Shown here one piece after another: positions 1 through 8,423 of a stretch of DNA of 64,000 bases. The DNA is taken from assembly GCA_966212235.1 (NCBI GenBank), contig CBIHPP010000009.1, positions 372,001 to 436,000 of the forward strand, in the 5' to 3' direction. The DNA comes from Niastella sp966212235. Lineage in GTDB: Bacteria; Bacteroidota; Bacteroidia; Chitinophagales; Chitinophagaceae. The position numbers were made by a program, and so were the translations under genes. Below the pieces are notes generated by a model, which saw nothing but the letters and a program-made list of their open reading frames with translations, was not told where the DNA came from and ran no database searches. The stretch's first letter is position 1, and each line of letters begins with the position of its first letter.

Positions 1-1170
1 GATATTAAATAGCGTATTCGGTTTCCAGTAAATACAATCATTTTTAAAGTCCATGATGAAATTGAAACGTTTGAGTACATCACCGCCCAAGTTGTTGACT
101 GAAAAGCCGGCGGGATTCCGGGTTCCCAGGATCAATGTAGGGATACCGGTAAGTTCAAAGCCATTTATTGCAAAGGCCGGGGCCAGCACAACCTTCGTCT
201 CAAATTTAATACCCCTGGGGTTGCTTAACGTAATGGTCTTCAATAACGGTAGATCCCTGTCAAAATCAGCCTGCGCTACCCACGTACTATCCAGTATAAT
301 GGCACTCTCAGCGCCGGTATCCATCAAAAAATCGCCGCTAAAATGCTCATTTCCTTTTTTCAGGGTTCCTTTAACGATCATAAAAGAATGCTTAAACTCC
401 AGGGAAGATCTTACATAACCTTTAGGAGCTTTGATCAATTTCCCTGAATGAACGATCATCAAACTCCTGTCATAATCCATTTCAACTTGTTTACCCTCGA
501 ACAGGTTCCAGCCGAAACGGCCGTCCATGTCATGCGCGGTGAGATCGGTAGCTACTAATTCGGGGTTATTGAAAATCAGTTTGCCGATTTGCAGCTTTGA
601 CACCTTATTTAGCTTTTTAAAATTCGGCGTTGCTTTTCCGGCCAAATATTCAGGTTGATTGGATAACAACTTCGTTTTTTTGACGATGGCATCTTTAGTT
701 AACCGCACGTTCCATGAGCCTGTATCAAAATGCAGCATCACCGTATCAGTTTCATTAACCACTGCTTTGAAGCTGATTGCCTCATGGGCAGTTAGTATGA
801 ATGGAATGGTATCATGCATGGCCACTCGTGGCTGCACTTTATCTTCTTGCGGAACAGCGCTTTCAATTCGTGTGTAGCAGGAATCTTTACCATTAAGCAG
901 GATAACAAAATCATACCGCGATCCGGGTTTAACTTTTACCCTAATGGAATCAATATCGGTATAAAAAGTTACGTATTTGGTTTTGCGTGTTCTCTCTGCG
1001 GTAAAGACATCCGGTCTGGCCTTTGGCGAAAGTGTCCAGGCATTTTTGTCAAGTTCATTACCATCTTTTATCGCAACGCTTTTAGATGTGGCTTTAATTA
1101 CTGTAAGTTTTTTTTGGGCAATAGCAAACGAGCTTAGAAATATAAGTGGTAAAAGGGTTAAGAATTTCAT
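1..1170 (-). CDS. Aspartyl-protease-like exported protein (3' end outside window)
   Basis: The reading frame opens at ATG 1170 with a signal peptide (MKFLTLLPLIFLSSFAIAQ) and stays open to the window edge, so 390 codons are visible and the C-terminus is missing. Two aspartyl-protease signatures are present: LHFDTGS with Asp about residue 149 and FLMDTGA with Asp about residue 284, each followed by a hydrophobic stretch, as in pepsin/retropepsin-like folds built from two lobes. Bacteroidota encode many such periplasmic or surface proteins annotated as aspartyl protease family; their substrates are mostly unknown. It is divergent from the lipoprotein gene starting at 1344. I am confident of the family but not of catalytic activity, because each lobe needs a full active-site check. 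Confidence 0.8.
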   Translation of the reverse strand, partial: MKFLTLLPLIFLSSFAIAQKKLTVIKATSKSVAIKDGNELDKNAWTLSPKARPDVFTAERTRKTKYVTFYTDIDSIRVKVKPGSRYDFVILLNGKDSCYTRIESAVPQEDKVQPRVAMHDTIPFILTAHEAISFKAVVNETDTVMLHFDTGSWNVRLTKDAIVKKTKLLSNQPEYLAGKATPNFKKLNKVSKLQIGKLIFNNPELVATDLTAHDMDGRFGWNLFEGKQVEMDYDRSLMIVHSGKLIKAPKGYVRSSLEFKHSFMIVKGTLKKGNEHFSGDFLMDTGAESAIILDSTWVAQADFDRDLPLLKTITLSNPRGIKFETKVVLAPAFAINGFELTGIPTLILGTRNPAGFSVNNLGGDVLKRFNFIMDFKNDCIYWKPNTLFNI

Positions 1171-1193
1171 CGATATGTTTTGTGGAATGGATT

Positions 1194-1201
1194 CAAAAAT
1201 A
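1194..1201 (-). promoter_or_regulatory. Candidate -7 box for the aspartyl-protease gene
   Basis: Read on the minus strand this is TATTTTTG, an exact match to the Bacteroidota -7 consensus TAnnTTTG, 23 bases upstream of ATG 1170. No well-placed TTG -33 element is seen, so the call rests on the -7 box only. Confidence 0.4.
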
Positions 1202-1314
1202 TGCCTTTTAAATTAAGGAATTTGTAGCATATCCCATATTCATGGTACTTCATAAAATCATTATTTCACGGGATATGCCATGTCTATGGGATAGTTAGTG
1301 CTTGTTAAGGACGT

Positions 1315-1322
1315 TAGGTTTG
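1315..1322 (+). promoter_or_regulatory. Candidate -7 box for the 1344 lipoprotein gene
   Basis: TAGGTTTG matches TAnnTTTG exactly and lies 21 bases before ATG 1344. It argues against the in-frame TTG at 1302, which would lie upstream of the transcription start. Confidence 0.45.
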
Positions 1323-1343
1323 CGGTATAAAAAGTGTAAGATC

Positions 1344-1991
1344 ATGAAAAAGCATTTGATGTATACCGCAATCACCCTGGTACTTGCGGCCTTTTCCTTC
1401 AGCGCATGCAAAAAGGATAATAAAAGCAATACGAACAATGAATCCTTGTTTAAAAACACCAACTGGACGGGCCAATTCAATTATGCCGGCAAGGGACCCG
1501 AGCCGGTGAGCATCGAGTTTATCGAAGGCGGCCAACTGGTGTGGCGTGAACTATTGGCTGATCATACAGGCAGTTGGAAGGTCACTGGCAACGAGGTCGC
1601 AATTGGCCTTGATGGCTACCCCTCCTTTAAAGGGAATATTTCAGGCAATAGTTTAACTGGTATCCAAAGCACTGACATGAGCGGCAGGAGCCTGAAAAGT
1701 GCAGCCTTGAATACGGACCCGATCCCCGAATTGAGTGGTACCGTGTGGGGGTCGACGAGTGCTTCTTTAAAATTCAAGCCAGGATCATTGGTAGACCTGA
1801 TATTCGGCCCTCCATCCAATCTGCCGACCTATACTAATTTACCCTACTTACGGACCGGAAGGGTCATACATTTTACTGCCGCCCCCGGTTATAACTGGTT
1901 TACTGTTATCACAAACGCCTCCACCATGCAAGGCACCAATCATGCTCCCGGCGATCCCACAGTGTACGCCTTTCAGTTGACGAAGCAATAA
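1344..1991 (+). CDS. Hypothetical lipoprotein
   Basis: This is a 215-residue exported protein with a type II signal peptide: MKKHLMYTAITLVLAAFSFS followed by the lipobox ACKK with Cys about residue 22. The mature part starts with a polar Lys/Asn-rich linker and continues as a Gly/Thr/Ser-rich sequence likely to be beta-rich (NTNWTGQFNY, GSWKVTGNEV), reminiscent of small lipocalin-like lipoproteins. I recognise no catalytic motif. ATG 1344 is preferred over the upstream TTG at 1302 because the signal peptide begins there and a -7 box lies just upstream. The gene is monocistronic and ends at a GAAA-tetraloop terminator. Function unknown. Confidence 0.75.
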   Translation: MKKHLMYTAITLVLAAFSFSACKKDNKSNTNNESLFKNTNWTGQFNYAGKGPEPVSIEFIEGGQLVWRELLADHTGSWKVTGNEVAIGLDGYPSFKGNISGNSLTGIQSTDMSGRSLKSAALNTDPIPELSGTVWGSTSASLKFKPGSLVDLIFGPPSNLPTYTNLPYLRTGRVIHFTAAPGYNWFTVITNASTMQGTNHAPGDPTVYAFQLTKQ

Positions 1992-2058
1992 GATTGTAAT
2001 CGGCAGGCGACAATGCAATTTTCTCTTTTGTATAATTATTTTCCTGGATAAAAGTAAT

Positions 2059-2089
2059 AGCAGGTCGAAAGGCCTGCTTTTTATTTTTT
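2059..2089 (+). terminator. Rho-independent terminator after the 1344 lipoprotein gene
   Basis: AGCAGGTC (2059-2066) pairs with GGCCTGCT (2071-2078), with one G-T wobble, around a GAAA tetraloop, followed by a T-rich run to 2089. Confidence 0.75.
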
Positions 2090-2227
2090 GAAAAATAAAT
2101 AATCCTGCGGTTCACCTGTTTTGGCATAATTCACCCCCTAAGTTGTCGTTTTTACACCGTGTCAAAACGTGCAATGAATCCCATCTTTGTGTTGTCAATA
2201 AAATTCAAACCATAGTTAAACAGCGTT

Positions 2228-3100
2228 ATGAAAAATTTATTCAAAACAGGTAACCCTCTGAAATCAATACTACTTATTGCAATGATGTTTGCAGCATCTC
2301 AATCAAACGGACAACAAATCAAACCTTCCAACAGTGGTTTCGTACCTGTTAATGGCGTCAAGGTTTATTACGAAGTATATGGAGAGGGTAGGCCCATCGT
2401 TTTACTACATGGTGCTTTTATGACAATTGATATGAACTGGGGCCAATTGATCCCTGAGCTGTCAAAAACCAGGAAAGTAATTGCCATTGAATTGCAGGGA
2501 CATGGACATACACCCTTTTCAGACAGAAAATTATCGCATGCTACTTTAGCAAGTGATGTGGAAAGAGTAATGGATTACCTGAAAATTGACAGTGCTGATG
2601 TTGTAGGATATAGTTTTGGCGGCGCTGTGGCTTACCAGTTTGCCATCCAGAGCCCTAAACGGTTAAAAAAATTAGTGATCATCTCTGCTACATATAAAAG
2701 TAATGGTTGGCTACCCGAAATAACCAGTGCGTTTAAAAACATGAAGCCTGAACTTTTTGCAAATTCGCCTATGAAAGCAGCATACGATGCAGTAGCACCT
2801 GACAAAACAAAATGGACAAAGTTCCTGGAACAGATGATTGCTTATGCCGGGGAACCATTTAACCTGGGTGACGCCAATATTTCAAAAATTGCTGCGCCTG
2901 TATTGATCATCTCCGGCGATAATGATGGGATGGATAAAATTGAATTGATAAAAACGTATCAACTGCTGGGAGGTGCCGTATGCGCTGATTTTGGAGCAAT
3001 GCCAAAATCGCAATTGGCGATTGTTCCTTCGCAAGGACATGTCAGCCTGATGATGCAGACTACAACGATCCTGACCTACCTGGGCAGTTTTTTAAAGTAA
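2228..3100 (+). CDS. Exported alpha/beta hydrolase
   Basis: The 290-residue protein has an N-terminal signal region (residues 1-29, ending near SNGQQ) and a complete alpha/beta-hydrolase core: oxyanion HG at about 61-62, the nucleophile elbow GYSFGG with Ser129, an acid in SGDNDG (Asp231 or Asp233) and His271 in SQGHVSL. The order and spacing fit the general esterase/lipase/haloperoxidase-like superfamily. It should hydrolyse an ester or similar bond in the periplasm; the substrate cannot be read from the sequence. The next gene on the same strand (3154) starts 53 bases later, so the two may be cotranscribed. Confidence 0.85.
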   Translation: MKNLFKTGNPLKSILLIAMMFAASQSNGQQIKPSNSGFVPVNGVKVYYEVYGEGRPIVLLHGAFMTIDMNWGQLIPELSKTRKVIAIELQGHGHTPFSDRKLSHATLASDVERVMDYLKIDSADVVGYSFGGAVAYQFAIQSPKRLKKLVIISATYKSNGWLPEITSAFKNMKPELFANSPMKAAYDAVAPDKTKWTKFLEQMIAYAGEPFNLGDANISKIAAPVLIISGDNDGMDKIELIKTYQLLGGAVCADFGAMPKSQLAIVPSQGHVSLMMQTTTILTYLGSFLK

Positions 3101-3153
3101 CTTAGTAAAGCATCGATTATTAACTTTTATCTTATTTATAAAAAAGTAATCAA

Positions 3154-3747
3154 ATGAGAAAAATAATTGTTTTTTCAATGATCACACTGGATGGTGTTAT
3201 GCAAGCACCTGGTGGACCCCAGGAAGACACATCAGGCGGCTTCAAACATGGCGGCTGGACTGCATCTTATGGTGACGAGCTTTTTGGAAAAATTATGGAA
3301 GAAGAATTGAAACCGGCAGATTATATTTTGGGCAGAAAAACATTTGAGATCTTTGAATCCTACTGGCCCCAACATGCTGACTTTTGGCCTGGCATCAATG
3401 ATGGCTCCAAATACGTTCTGTCGCAAACCAGGGATAAATCAGATTGGAAAAATACCGTTTTCCTCAAAACTGTGGCAGATATCGAAAAGCTTAAGAATTC
3501 GGAGGGTGGTGACATTCAGGTTTGGGGTAGTGGTAAGCTCATTCAACTGTTGCTTAAGCATGACCTGGTGGACGAGCTCCGCCTCAAAATCTACCCGTTG
3601 ATCCTTGGTGAGGGAAAGAAGCTGTTCGGAAATGGCGCGATGCCGGCAGCATTTACATTAACGGACAGCCAGGTGACAACAAAAGGGGTTATTATAACCA
3701 CTTACAAGCGCGCAGGAGAGGTCGTGACAGGCGATGTTGGACCTTAG
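3154..3747 (+). CDS. Dihydrofolate reductase family protein (RibD C-terminal domain)
   Basis: The 197-residue cytoplasmic protein has the RibD-C/DHFR-like layout: N-terminal strand plus TLDGVMQAPGG, an LGRKTFE motif (about 59-65), the nucleotide-binding WGSGKLIQLL (about 125-134), and DELRLKIYPLILGEGKKLF near 138-156. Such YyaP/YwjB-like proteins are predicted NAD(P)H-dependent reductases of unknown substrate. The last residues after YKRAGE look unusual, and the same reading frame continues after the stop into a remnant (see 3748-4038), so the C-terminus may be altered. A second family member lies at 4494-5093 on the opposite strand. Confidence 0.85.
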   Translation: MRKIIVFSMITLDGVMQAPGGPQEDTSGGFKHGGWTASYGDELFGKIMEEELKPADYILGRKTFEIFESYWPQHADFWPGINDGSKYVLSQTRDKSDWKNTVFLKTVADIEKLKNSEGGDIQVWGSGKLIQLLLKHDLVDELRLKIYPLILGEGKKLFGNGAMPAAFTLTDSQVTTKGVIITTYKRAGEVVTGDVGP

Positions 3748-4038
3748 GACCCCTGGTTGATCACGGACTAAAACTATACGCTTAAAGATGGTAAAGCGTT
3801 CCCCAATTTATCTATGCAGGTAATAGACGGTAATCAACAAACAGTACTCAATAAATCCTACCTATTCGCTACTTCTTATTCCGATGGGCTTTCCGAAAGC
3901 AATGCATCCGTTCTTCGGGCTACCGTTATTGTAGGCGAGCCGATAAAGCCAGGCAAATACATTTGTTCGGTACAGGTAATTGATAAGAATAACACCAATG
4001 CCGTTATCCAATCAACCTGGAATTTTGAAGTGGAGTGA
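3748..4038 (+). pseudogene. Remnant of a secreted-protein C-terminus
   Basis: Downstream of the reductase stop, the same frame is interrupted by another stop (about 3772) and then reads 88 residues from NYTLKDGKAFPNLS to WNFEVE. The segment has the look of an immunoglobulin-like extracellular domain (KPGKYICSVQVIDKNN) but no signal peptide and no plausible own start before ATG 3814. I interpret it as the 3' end of a deleted gene; a functional 74-residue protein starting at 3814 cannot be excluded but has no export signal. Confidence 0.45.
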
Positions 4039-4493
4039 ACATTAATCGCCGCGTTCTGTGCTATCCTGATCTATCCTGGTCTATCCTGCTTTATTCACTA
4101 TGAAGATCTACCTACTTACCCTGGTTGTTAGTGTAAAAGATATGTTTCAAACAGTTTTTTCATTTCTTTTCATTGATAAAATACTGCCGGAGATCATGAA
4201 TGATTCCGTTGCTTTTGCAGTCTGGTAGCGGGTTTTGCAAATGTATAGCAACGTTAGGCATCATAAATACGTGACAAACGTGATTATGTGGTAAGTGATG
4301 CACATTGTACTTTTACATCATCAACAACGGTAGCCGGGTAAGTGAAGAGAGAAAGAGAAGAAAGCTACAACGAAGCAAAAGCTTCACTTCAACAAGATTT
4401 TACGTTTTTTTTCATATGGCAAGCAATCGTTAGAGGTCGGCTGTTTCTACAGAGGACCTTTTTTCTTTTATACCCCCGATGGTTTGTGAGCGT
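4039..4493. other. Intergenic stretch with a short tandem repeat and no gene
   Basis: No convincing coding frame lies in these 455 bases. They hold three copies of a 10-base unit CTATCCTGNT at 4061-4090. Further on is a promoter-like TACTTTTA near 4308-4315, followed by a purine-rich leader-like stretch and a small GAAGC-AAAA-GCTTC hairpin, but no open reading frame on the plus strand. Together with the remnant just upstream this looks like a degraded locus that kept an orphan promoter. Confidence 0.4.
4061..4090 (+). repeat. Three tandem copies of a 10-bp unit (CTATCCTGNT)
   Basis: The copies are CTATCCTGAT, CTATCCTGGT and CTATCCTGCT, differing only at the ninth base. Function unknown. Confidence 0.8.
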
Positions 4494-5093
4494 TTATGCC
4501 TTATAGCGCAACATGACTGTTCCGGATTTTAATTGCCGCACATCTATCAATGACAAATTGCTTCTGTCCTGTATATTCTTAAATAGCGACTTTCCTCTAC
4601 CTAATATTTTGGGACTTACCCTGATGTTATATTCGTCGATCAGTCCTTTACTAATCAAATAATTCGCAAAGGTGGCGCCGCCCCATGTTAATATGTCTTT
4701 TCCGGGTTGCAGCTTTAATGCAGCAATCTCAGCATCGGGGTCTGTAGCAATACGCGAATTGGGCCAATCGACCTTTTGCTGGGTTTTTGAAAATACGATA
4801 TGCGGAATTTGGTGGGCCCACCTGGCATATTTCACTTCGTTTGGATCTGCTGTGGGATTGTTCAGCTGCGCCCGCCAATGATCAAAATACAGGGGATTCA
4901 TTCCGGCGCCTGCTAATATGGTATCTACCGATTGCAGGTCATTGAACATATGATTCCATAATTCATCACTGTTATCGACATCCTGGTCTGCTGTATCTGT
5001 TTTTTCGGCCGCTTCATTGTTCTCTGCTGCTACAATACCATCAAACGACATCTCCATTGATAAGATCAGTTTTCTAGCATTTATCTGTTTCAT
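4494..5093 (-). CDS. Dihydrofolate reductase family protein (RibD C-terminal domain)
   Basis: This 199-residue protein belongs to the same broad family as the 3154 gene. It shows an N-terminal RKLILSMEMSFDGIVAA strand with the substrate-pocket SFDG, then LTWGGATFANYLI (about 135-147) and DEYNIRVSPKILGRGKSLF near 154-172. It is divergent enough from the 3154 product not to be a recent duplicate. A predicted NAD(P)H-dependent reductase; substrate unknown. It is transcribed away from the small exported protein at 5380 and appears monocistronic. Confidence 0.85.
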   Translation of the reverse strand: MKQINARKLILSMEMSFDGIVAAENNEAAEKTDTADQDVDNSDELWNHMFNDLQSVDTILAGAGMNPLYFDHWRAQLNNPTADPNEVKYARWAHQIPHIVFSKTQQKVDWPNSRIATDPDAEIAALKLQPGKDILTWGGATFANYLISKGLIDEYNIRVSPKILGRGKSLFKNIQDRSNLSLIDVRQLKSGTVMLRYKA

Positions 5094-5379
5094 ATAATTT
5101 GATTTGATGTAACAAAGCTATCAACACCGGGGCAGTTGTATGGGGTGTAAATTTGACAAAATAAGGGTGGTTTTGACCTGCAGTACACATTTATTTAAAC
5201 AATTTCTAAAGCCTTGGCCATCATAGTGTCTTTTTTATAAAACCCACTGTCATAGCGGGTTTTAACATTTCGTACAGGGTTTTAACATCCTAAAAACGGC
5301 CTTGAGTTGATTTTTACGGGGCCCAAACGCGTGGTATGTTTGCATCATCAAACGCAACAAACTCTTAAAACATACAATT
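5094..5379. other. Divergent regulatory region with repeated GGGTTTTAACAT
   Basis: These 286 bases separate two divergent genes and carry no gene. GGGTTTTAACAT occurs at 5257-5268 and again at 5277-5288, exactly 20 bases apart. The first copy is also the right arm of an inverted repeat AAAACCC ... GGGTTTT. This arrangement, about 50 bases upstream of a -7 box, resembles an operator. Confidence 0.45.
5335..5342 (+). promoter_or_regulatory. Candidate -7 box for the 5380 gene
   Basis: TATGTTTG matches TAnnTTTG exactly and lies 37 bases before ATG 5380. The nearest upstream TTG (5307-5309) is 25 bases away, more than usual. Confidence 0.5.
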
Positions 5380-5787
5380 ATGAAAACTGATTCGAGGAAT
5401 TTTGGAAAATTGGCGATCGTAGCGCTTGCTTTTACATTAGCATTTTCAACCCCTACAATGGCCAATGATGGAGAGAAAGGCGATCACAAAACAGAATTGA
5501 AGTTCATCGGAAACATGGAAAATCAACCGGTATTCGAGTTGAACCTGGCAAATAAAGAAGAAGACGAGTACACTGTCACTTTCCGCGATCAAAATGGTAA
5601 TGTACTGTATAGCGATAAATTCAAAGGTGCTGGTCTTACCAAGAAGTTCCTGTTAAAATCAGATGAATTTGGTGATGAAATCCTGAATGTAATCGTAAAA
5701 TCCAAATTAGGTAATACGACTGAAGTGTATACGATCAACAGAAGTCACAGTTATGTTGAAGAAACACAAGTGAACAAGGTTAAATAA
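5380..5787 (+). CDS. Small exported protein of unknown function
   Basis: The 135-residue product has a signal peptide (cleavage likely after STPTMA, about residue 28) and a mature domain of about 105 residues rich in charged residues and predicted beta strands (EYTVTFRDQNGNVLYSDKFKG). The pattern of alternating strands with a VLYSDKF hairpin resembles the single Ig-like domain found in small Bacteroidota exported proteins, and resembles a T9SS sorting domain without the rest of a cargo protein. No catalytic residues are apparent. It has its own promoter with an operator-like repeat region and its own strong terminator, so it is probably highly or conditionally expressed alone. Confidence 0.75.
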   Translation: MKTDSRNFGKLAIVALAFTLAFSTPTMANDGEKGDHKTELKFIGNMENQPVFELNLANKEEDEYTVTFRDQNGNVLYSDKFKGAGLTKKFLLKSDEFGDEILNVIVKSKLGNTTEVYTINRSHSYVEETQVNKVK

Positions 5788-5827
5788 CGCGCAGTTCAGC
5801 CCCTAATAGAATATAGTGTTTTATATG

Positions 5828-5868
5828 GCGTCCCGTCTCGGCTAAGCTCGAGACGGGACGCTTTTTTT
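5828..5868 (+). terminator. Terminator of the 5380 gene; copy 1 of a dispersed palindrome
   Basis: The 13-bp perfect stem GCGTCCCGTCTCG/CGAGACGGGACGC around loop GCTAAGCT is followed by seven Ts. The same 34 bases recur at 25968-26001 and, slightly diverged and inverted, at 8367-8399. Confidence 0.85.
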
Positions 5869-5968
5869 ATGATTATCGCGAAATGCCAGCACAAAGTCGT
5901 AACCTTGAAGAAACACAAGAATAATAATAGCTTAATCTTCAAATCTGATAGTTGATGTTTTTAACGCA

Positions 5969-5976
5969 TATGTTTG
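5969..5976 (+). promoter_or_regulatory. Candidate -7 box for the 6017 phosphatase gene
   Basis: TATGTTTG matches TAnnTTTG exactly, 40 bases before ATG 6017. Confidence 0.45.
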
Positions 5977-6016
5977 GTCGGTAAACAAGATCTATTAAAA
6001 CCAACTGCAAAAACCC

Positions 6017-8338
6017 ATGACAAAGATCATCTACACTTTTGCTTTGCTGTTTTGTTTCGTTCATGTAGTAGCACAAACGTCGCTGGTTCCGATTGGTTCT
6101 ACCTGGAAATACCTTGACAACGGAAGTAACCAGGGTACGGCATGGAGAGCCACTTCTTTTAGTGACGGAAGCTGGGCATCGGGCCCTGCTCAGTTAGGCT
6201 ATGGTGATGGAGATGAAGCTACCGTTGTAAGCTATGGCCCTCAATCAAACAACAAGTACATAACGACCTATTTCAGAAAAGCTATTTCAGTTGCTGATGC
6301 AGCTGTCTTTACCGGTTATACTTTAAAGGTGAGGAGAGATGACGGCATCGTGGTTTATATAAATGGTGTGGAAAAATACAGGAACAATATGCCTACGGGG
6401 ACCATTGCATATAATACCCTGGCATCTGCCAATGCCAGCGATGAAGGCAACACCTGGTTCTCCACCACATTGGCGGCGGGTTCTTTAGTTACAGGAACCA
6501 ATGTAATAGCCGTGGAAATTCACCAGGTCAATAAAACAAGTTCAGATATCAGCTTTGATCTTGAATTGACCGGCACAGGCGGGGCTGCAACGGCAACGCT
6601 GACCCGCGGGCCTTACCTGCAAATGGGTAATCAAACCGCTGTTACCCTTCGCTGGAGGACCAATATCGCCACCGATTCAAAAATTGAAGTGGGCACTGCA
6701 TTCGGTACCTATCCTTTATCTGCCACCAATGCTACTTCTACCACCGAACACGAAGTGCAGATCACCGGCCTCGCTGCTGATACCAAATATTATTACCGTT
6801 TTGGCAGTTCTACACAGGTATTGCAAAGCGCCAACGATAATTATTTTACCACTGTACCACCCCCAACCACTACAAGAAAGATAAGCATTGCAGCTTTTGG
6901 TGATTGTGGCATAAATAGCCTGAGTCATCAGTCCAGTACACTCACTGCCTATAGAAATTATTTGACTAATAATAGCCTGGAAGCTGCAGATGCCTGGTTA
7001 TTGCTGGGCGATAATGCGTACAATGCGGGAACAGATGCAGAATACACAAGCAATTATTTCAATGCGTATGGTAATACCATATTAAAAAATCATAAGCTGT
7101 ACCCCGCACCGGGCAATCATGACTACGCCAATAATGCTGCAAACCAGGCAAGCCACAATGTTCCTTACTTCAGCATCTTTACGCTACCTGCCAATGCTGA
7201 GTGCGGTGGTGTAGCTTCCGGCAATGAAAGATATTATTCCTACGATATCGGCAATATTCACTTCCTGGCTTTAGATTCCTATGGATTGGAAAACGGAGGC
7301 ACCACCCGCCTGTATGACACTACAGGTGCACAAGTGACCTGGGTAAAGCAGGACCTTGCGGCCAATACCAAAAAATGGACCATTGCCTACTGGCATCATC
7401 CGCCTTACACCATGGGTAGCCATAATTCCGATACAGAAACAGAGTTGGTTAATATCAGGCAGAAGTTTATCCGCATTCTCGAACGCATGGGTGTTGATGT
7501 TATTCTCTGCGGTCACAGCCATGATTATGAGCGCTCTTATTTTTTGAATGGATATTATGGCAATGAGTCTTCTTTCAACGTAAGCACACATGCAAAAAGC
7601 AGCAGCAGCGGAAAATACGATGGCAGCGCAAATTCCTGTCCTTATATACCTGCTGCAGGAGCTAACCATGGAACGGTGTATGTGCTGTCCGGTTCTTCAG
7701 GCGCCAGCGGTGGCACACAGAGCGGTTATCCGCATAATGCGATGCCCTGGAGTGTCAATGACGGCGGCATGACCTATATAGAAGTGCAGGAAAACCGGCT
7801 GGATCAAAAATTCATCCGCATGGATGGTACTATATGGGACAAATTTACCATCCTAAAAGATGTAAACAAGACCACGAACCTGACTATTGCTTCAGGTACG
7901 CCAACCATATTAACCGCATCATGGCCTTCAGGCACCTATAACTGGTCGAACGGCGCTACTACCCGAAGCATCACCGTAAGCCCTACTGCCAACACCGCGT
8001 ATACCGTATCAGACAATACGACGGGCGCCTGTGTATCGGATGTTTTTAATGTAACAATGAATGGGGCAAGGATGCAGACAGATGTGGTAGATGTAGTGGC
8101 ATCTACATTGAAAATTCAGCCAACGTTTGTAAAGAGAGGGCAAAGCATCAGGGTGCAAACGAATGCAACCGAAACAACAACCATTGTTGTGATTGATATT
8201 TCAGGTAGAATAGTTAAATCGCTGCAGTTTACAGGTTATGTATTAATAGAAACCCATGCCCTGCAAACAGGTACTTATGTCATAAAGGTGAAAGATAATA
8301 ATACATTGGCAACGCAAAAATTTGTGGTGACAGAATAA
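6017..8338 (+). CDS. Secreted purple-acid-phosphatase-like metallophosphoesterase with T9SS domain
   Basis: The 773-residue product starts with a signal peptide (1-20) and a beta-sandwich domain (about 22-190), then a fibronectin-III-like N-terminal purple acid phosphatase domain (about 195-285, LTRGPYLQMGN onward). The calcineurin-like catalytic domain shows the metal-binding blocks in order: GDCG (about 295), GDNAY (331), GNHD (366), WHHPPY (460) and GHSHDYERS (499). A short Ig/SprB-like segment precedes a C-terminal T9SS type A sorting domain (about 695-773, ending QKFVVTE). It should release phosphate from esters outside the cell or at its surface. The metal ligands look intact; the exact substrate is unknown. 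It converges on the GH128 gene with a shared hairpin between them. Confidence 0.9.
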   Translation: MTKIIYTFALLFCFVHVVAQTSLVPIGSTWKYLDNGSNQGTAWRATSFSDGSWASGPAQLGYGDGDEATVVSYGPQSNNKYITTYFRKAISVADAAVFTGYTLKVRRDDGIVVYINGVEKYRNNMPTGTIAYNTLASANASDEGNTWFSTTLAAGSLVTGTNVIAVEIHQVNKTSSDISFDLELTGTGGAATATLTRGPYLQMGNQTAVTLRWRTNIATDSKIEVGTAFGTYPLSATNATSTTEHEVQITGLAADTKYYYRFGSSTQVLQSANDNYFTTVPPPTTTRKISIAAFGDCGINSLSHQSSTLTAYRNYLTNNSLEAADAWLLLGDNAYNAGTDAEYTSNYFNAYGNTILKNHKLYPAPGNHDYANNAANQASHNVPYFSIFTLPANAECGGVASGNERYYSYDIGNIHFLALDSYGLENGGTTRLYDTTGAQVTWVKQDLAANTKKWTIAYWHHPPYTMGSHNSDTETELVNIRQKFIRILERMGVDVILCGHSHDYERSYFLNGYYGNESSFNVSTHAKSSSSGKYDGSANSCPYIPAAGANHGTVYVLSGSSGASGGTQSGYPHNAMPWSVNDGGMTYIEVQENRLDQKFIRMDGTIWDKFTILKDVNKTTNLTIASGTPTILTASWPSGTYNWSNGATTRSITVSPTANTAYTVSDNTTGACVSDVFNVTMNGARMQTDVVDVVASTLKIQPTFVKRGQSIRVQTNATETTTIVVIDISGRIVKSLQFTGYVLIETHALQTGTYVIKVKDNNTLATQKFVVTE

Positions 8339-8366
8339 GGCTGAATTGAAATGACCTAAATAAAAA

Positions 8367-8403
8367 ACGTCCCGTCCCGGCTTAGCCGAGACGGGACGTT
8401 TTG
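8367..8403 (-). terminator. Bidirectional terminator; inverted copy 2 of the dispersed palindrome
   Basis: A 33-base palindrome (15 pairs with one mismatch, TTA loop) is flanked by A-rich sequence on the left and TTTTG on the right, between convergent genes. The reverse complement aligns with the copies at 5828 and 25968, and the longer T-run is on the minus strand, so this copy is oriented for the 8424-13511 gene. Confidence 0.75.
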
Positions 8404-8423
8404 CCTATGCTTTATGCAAAAGA

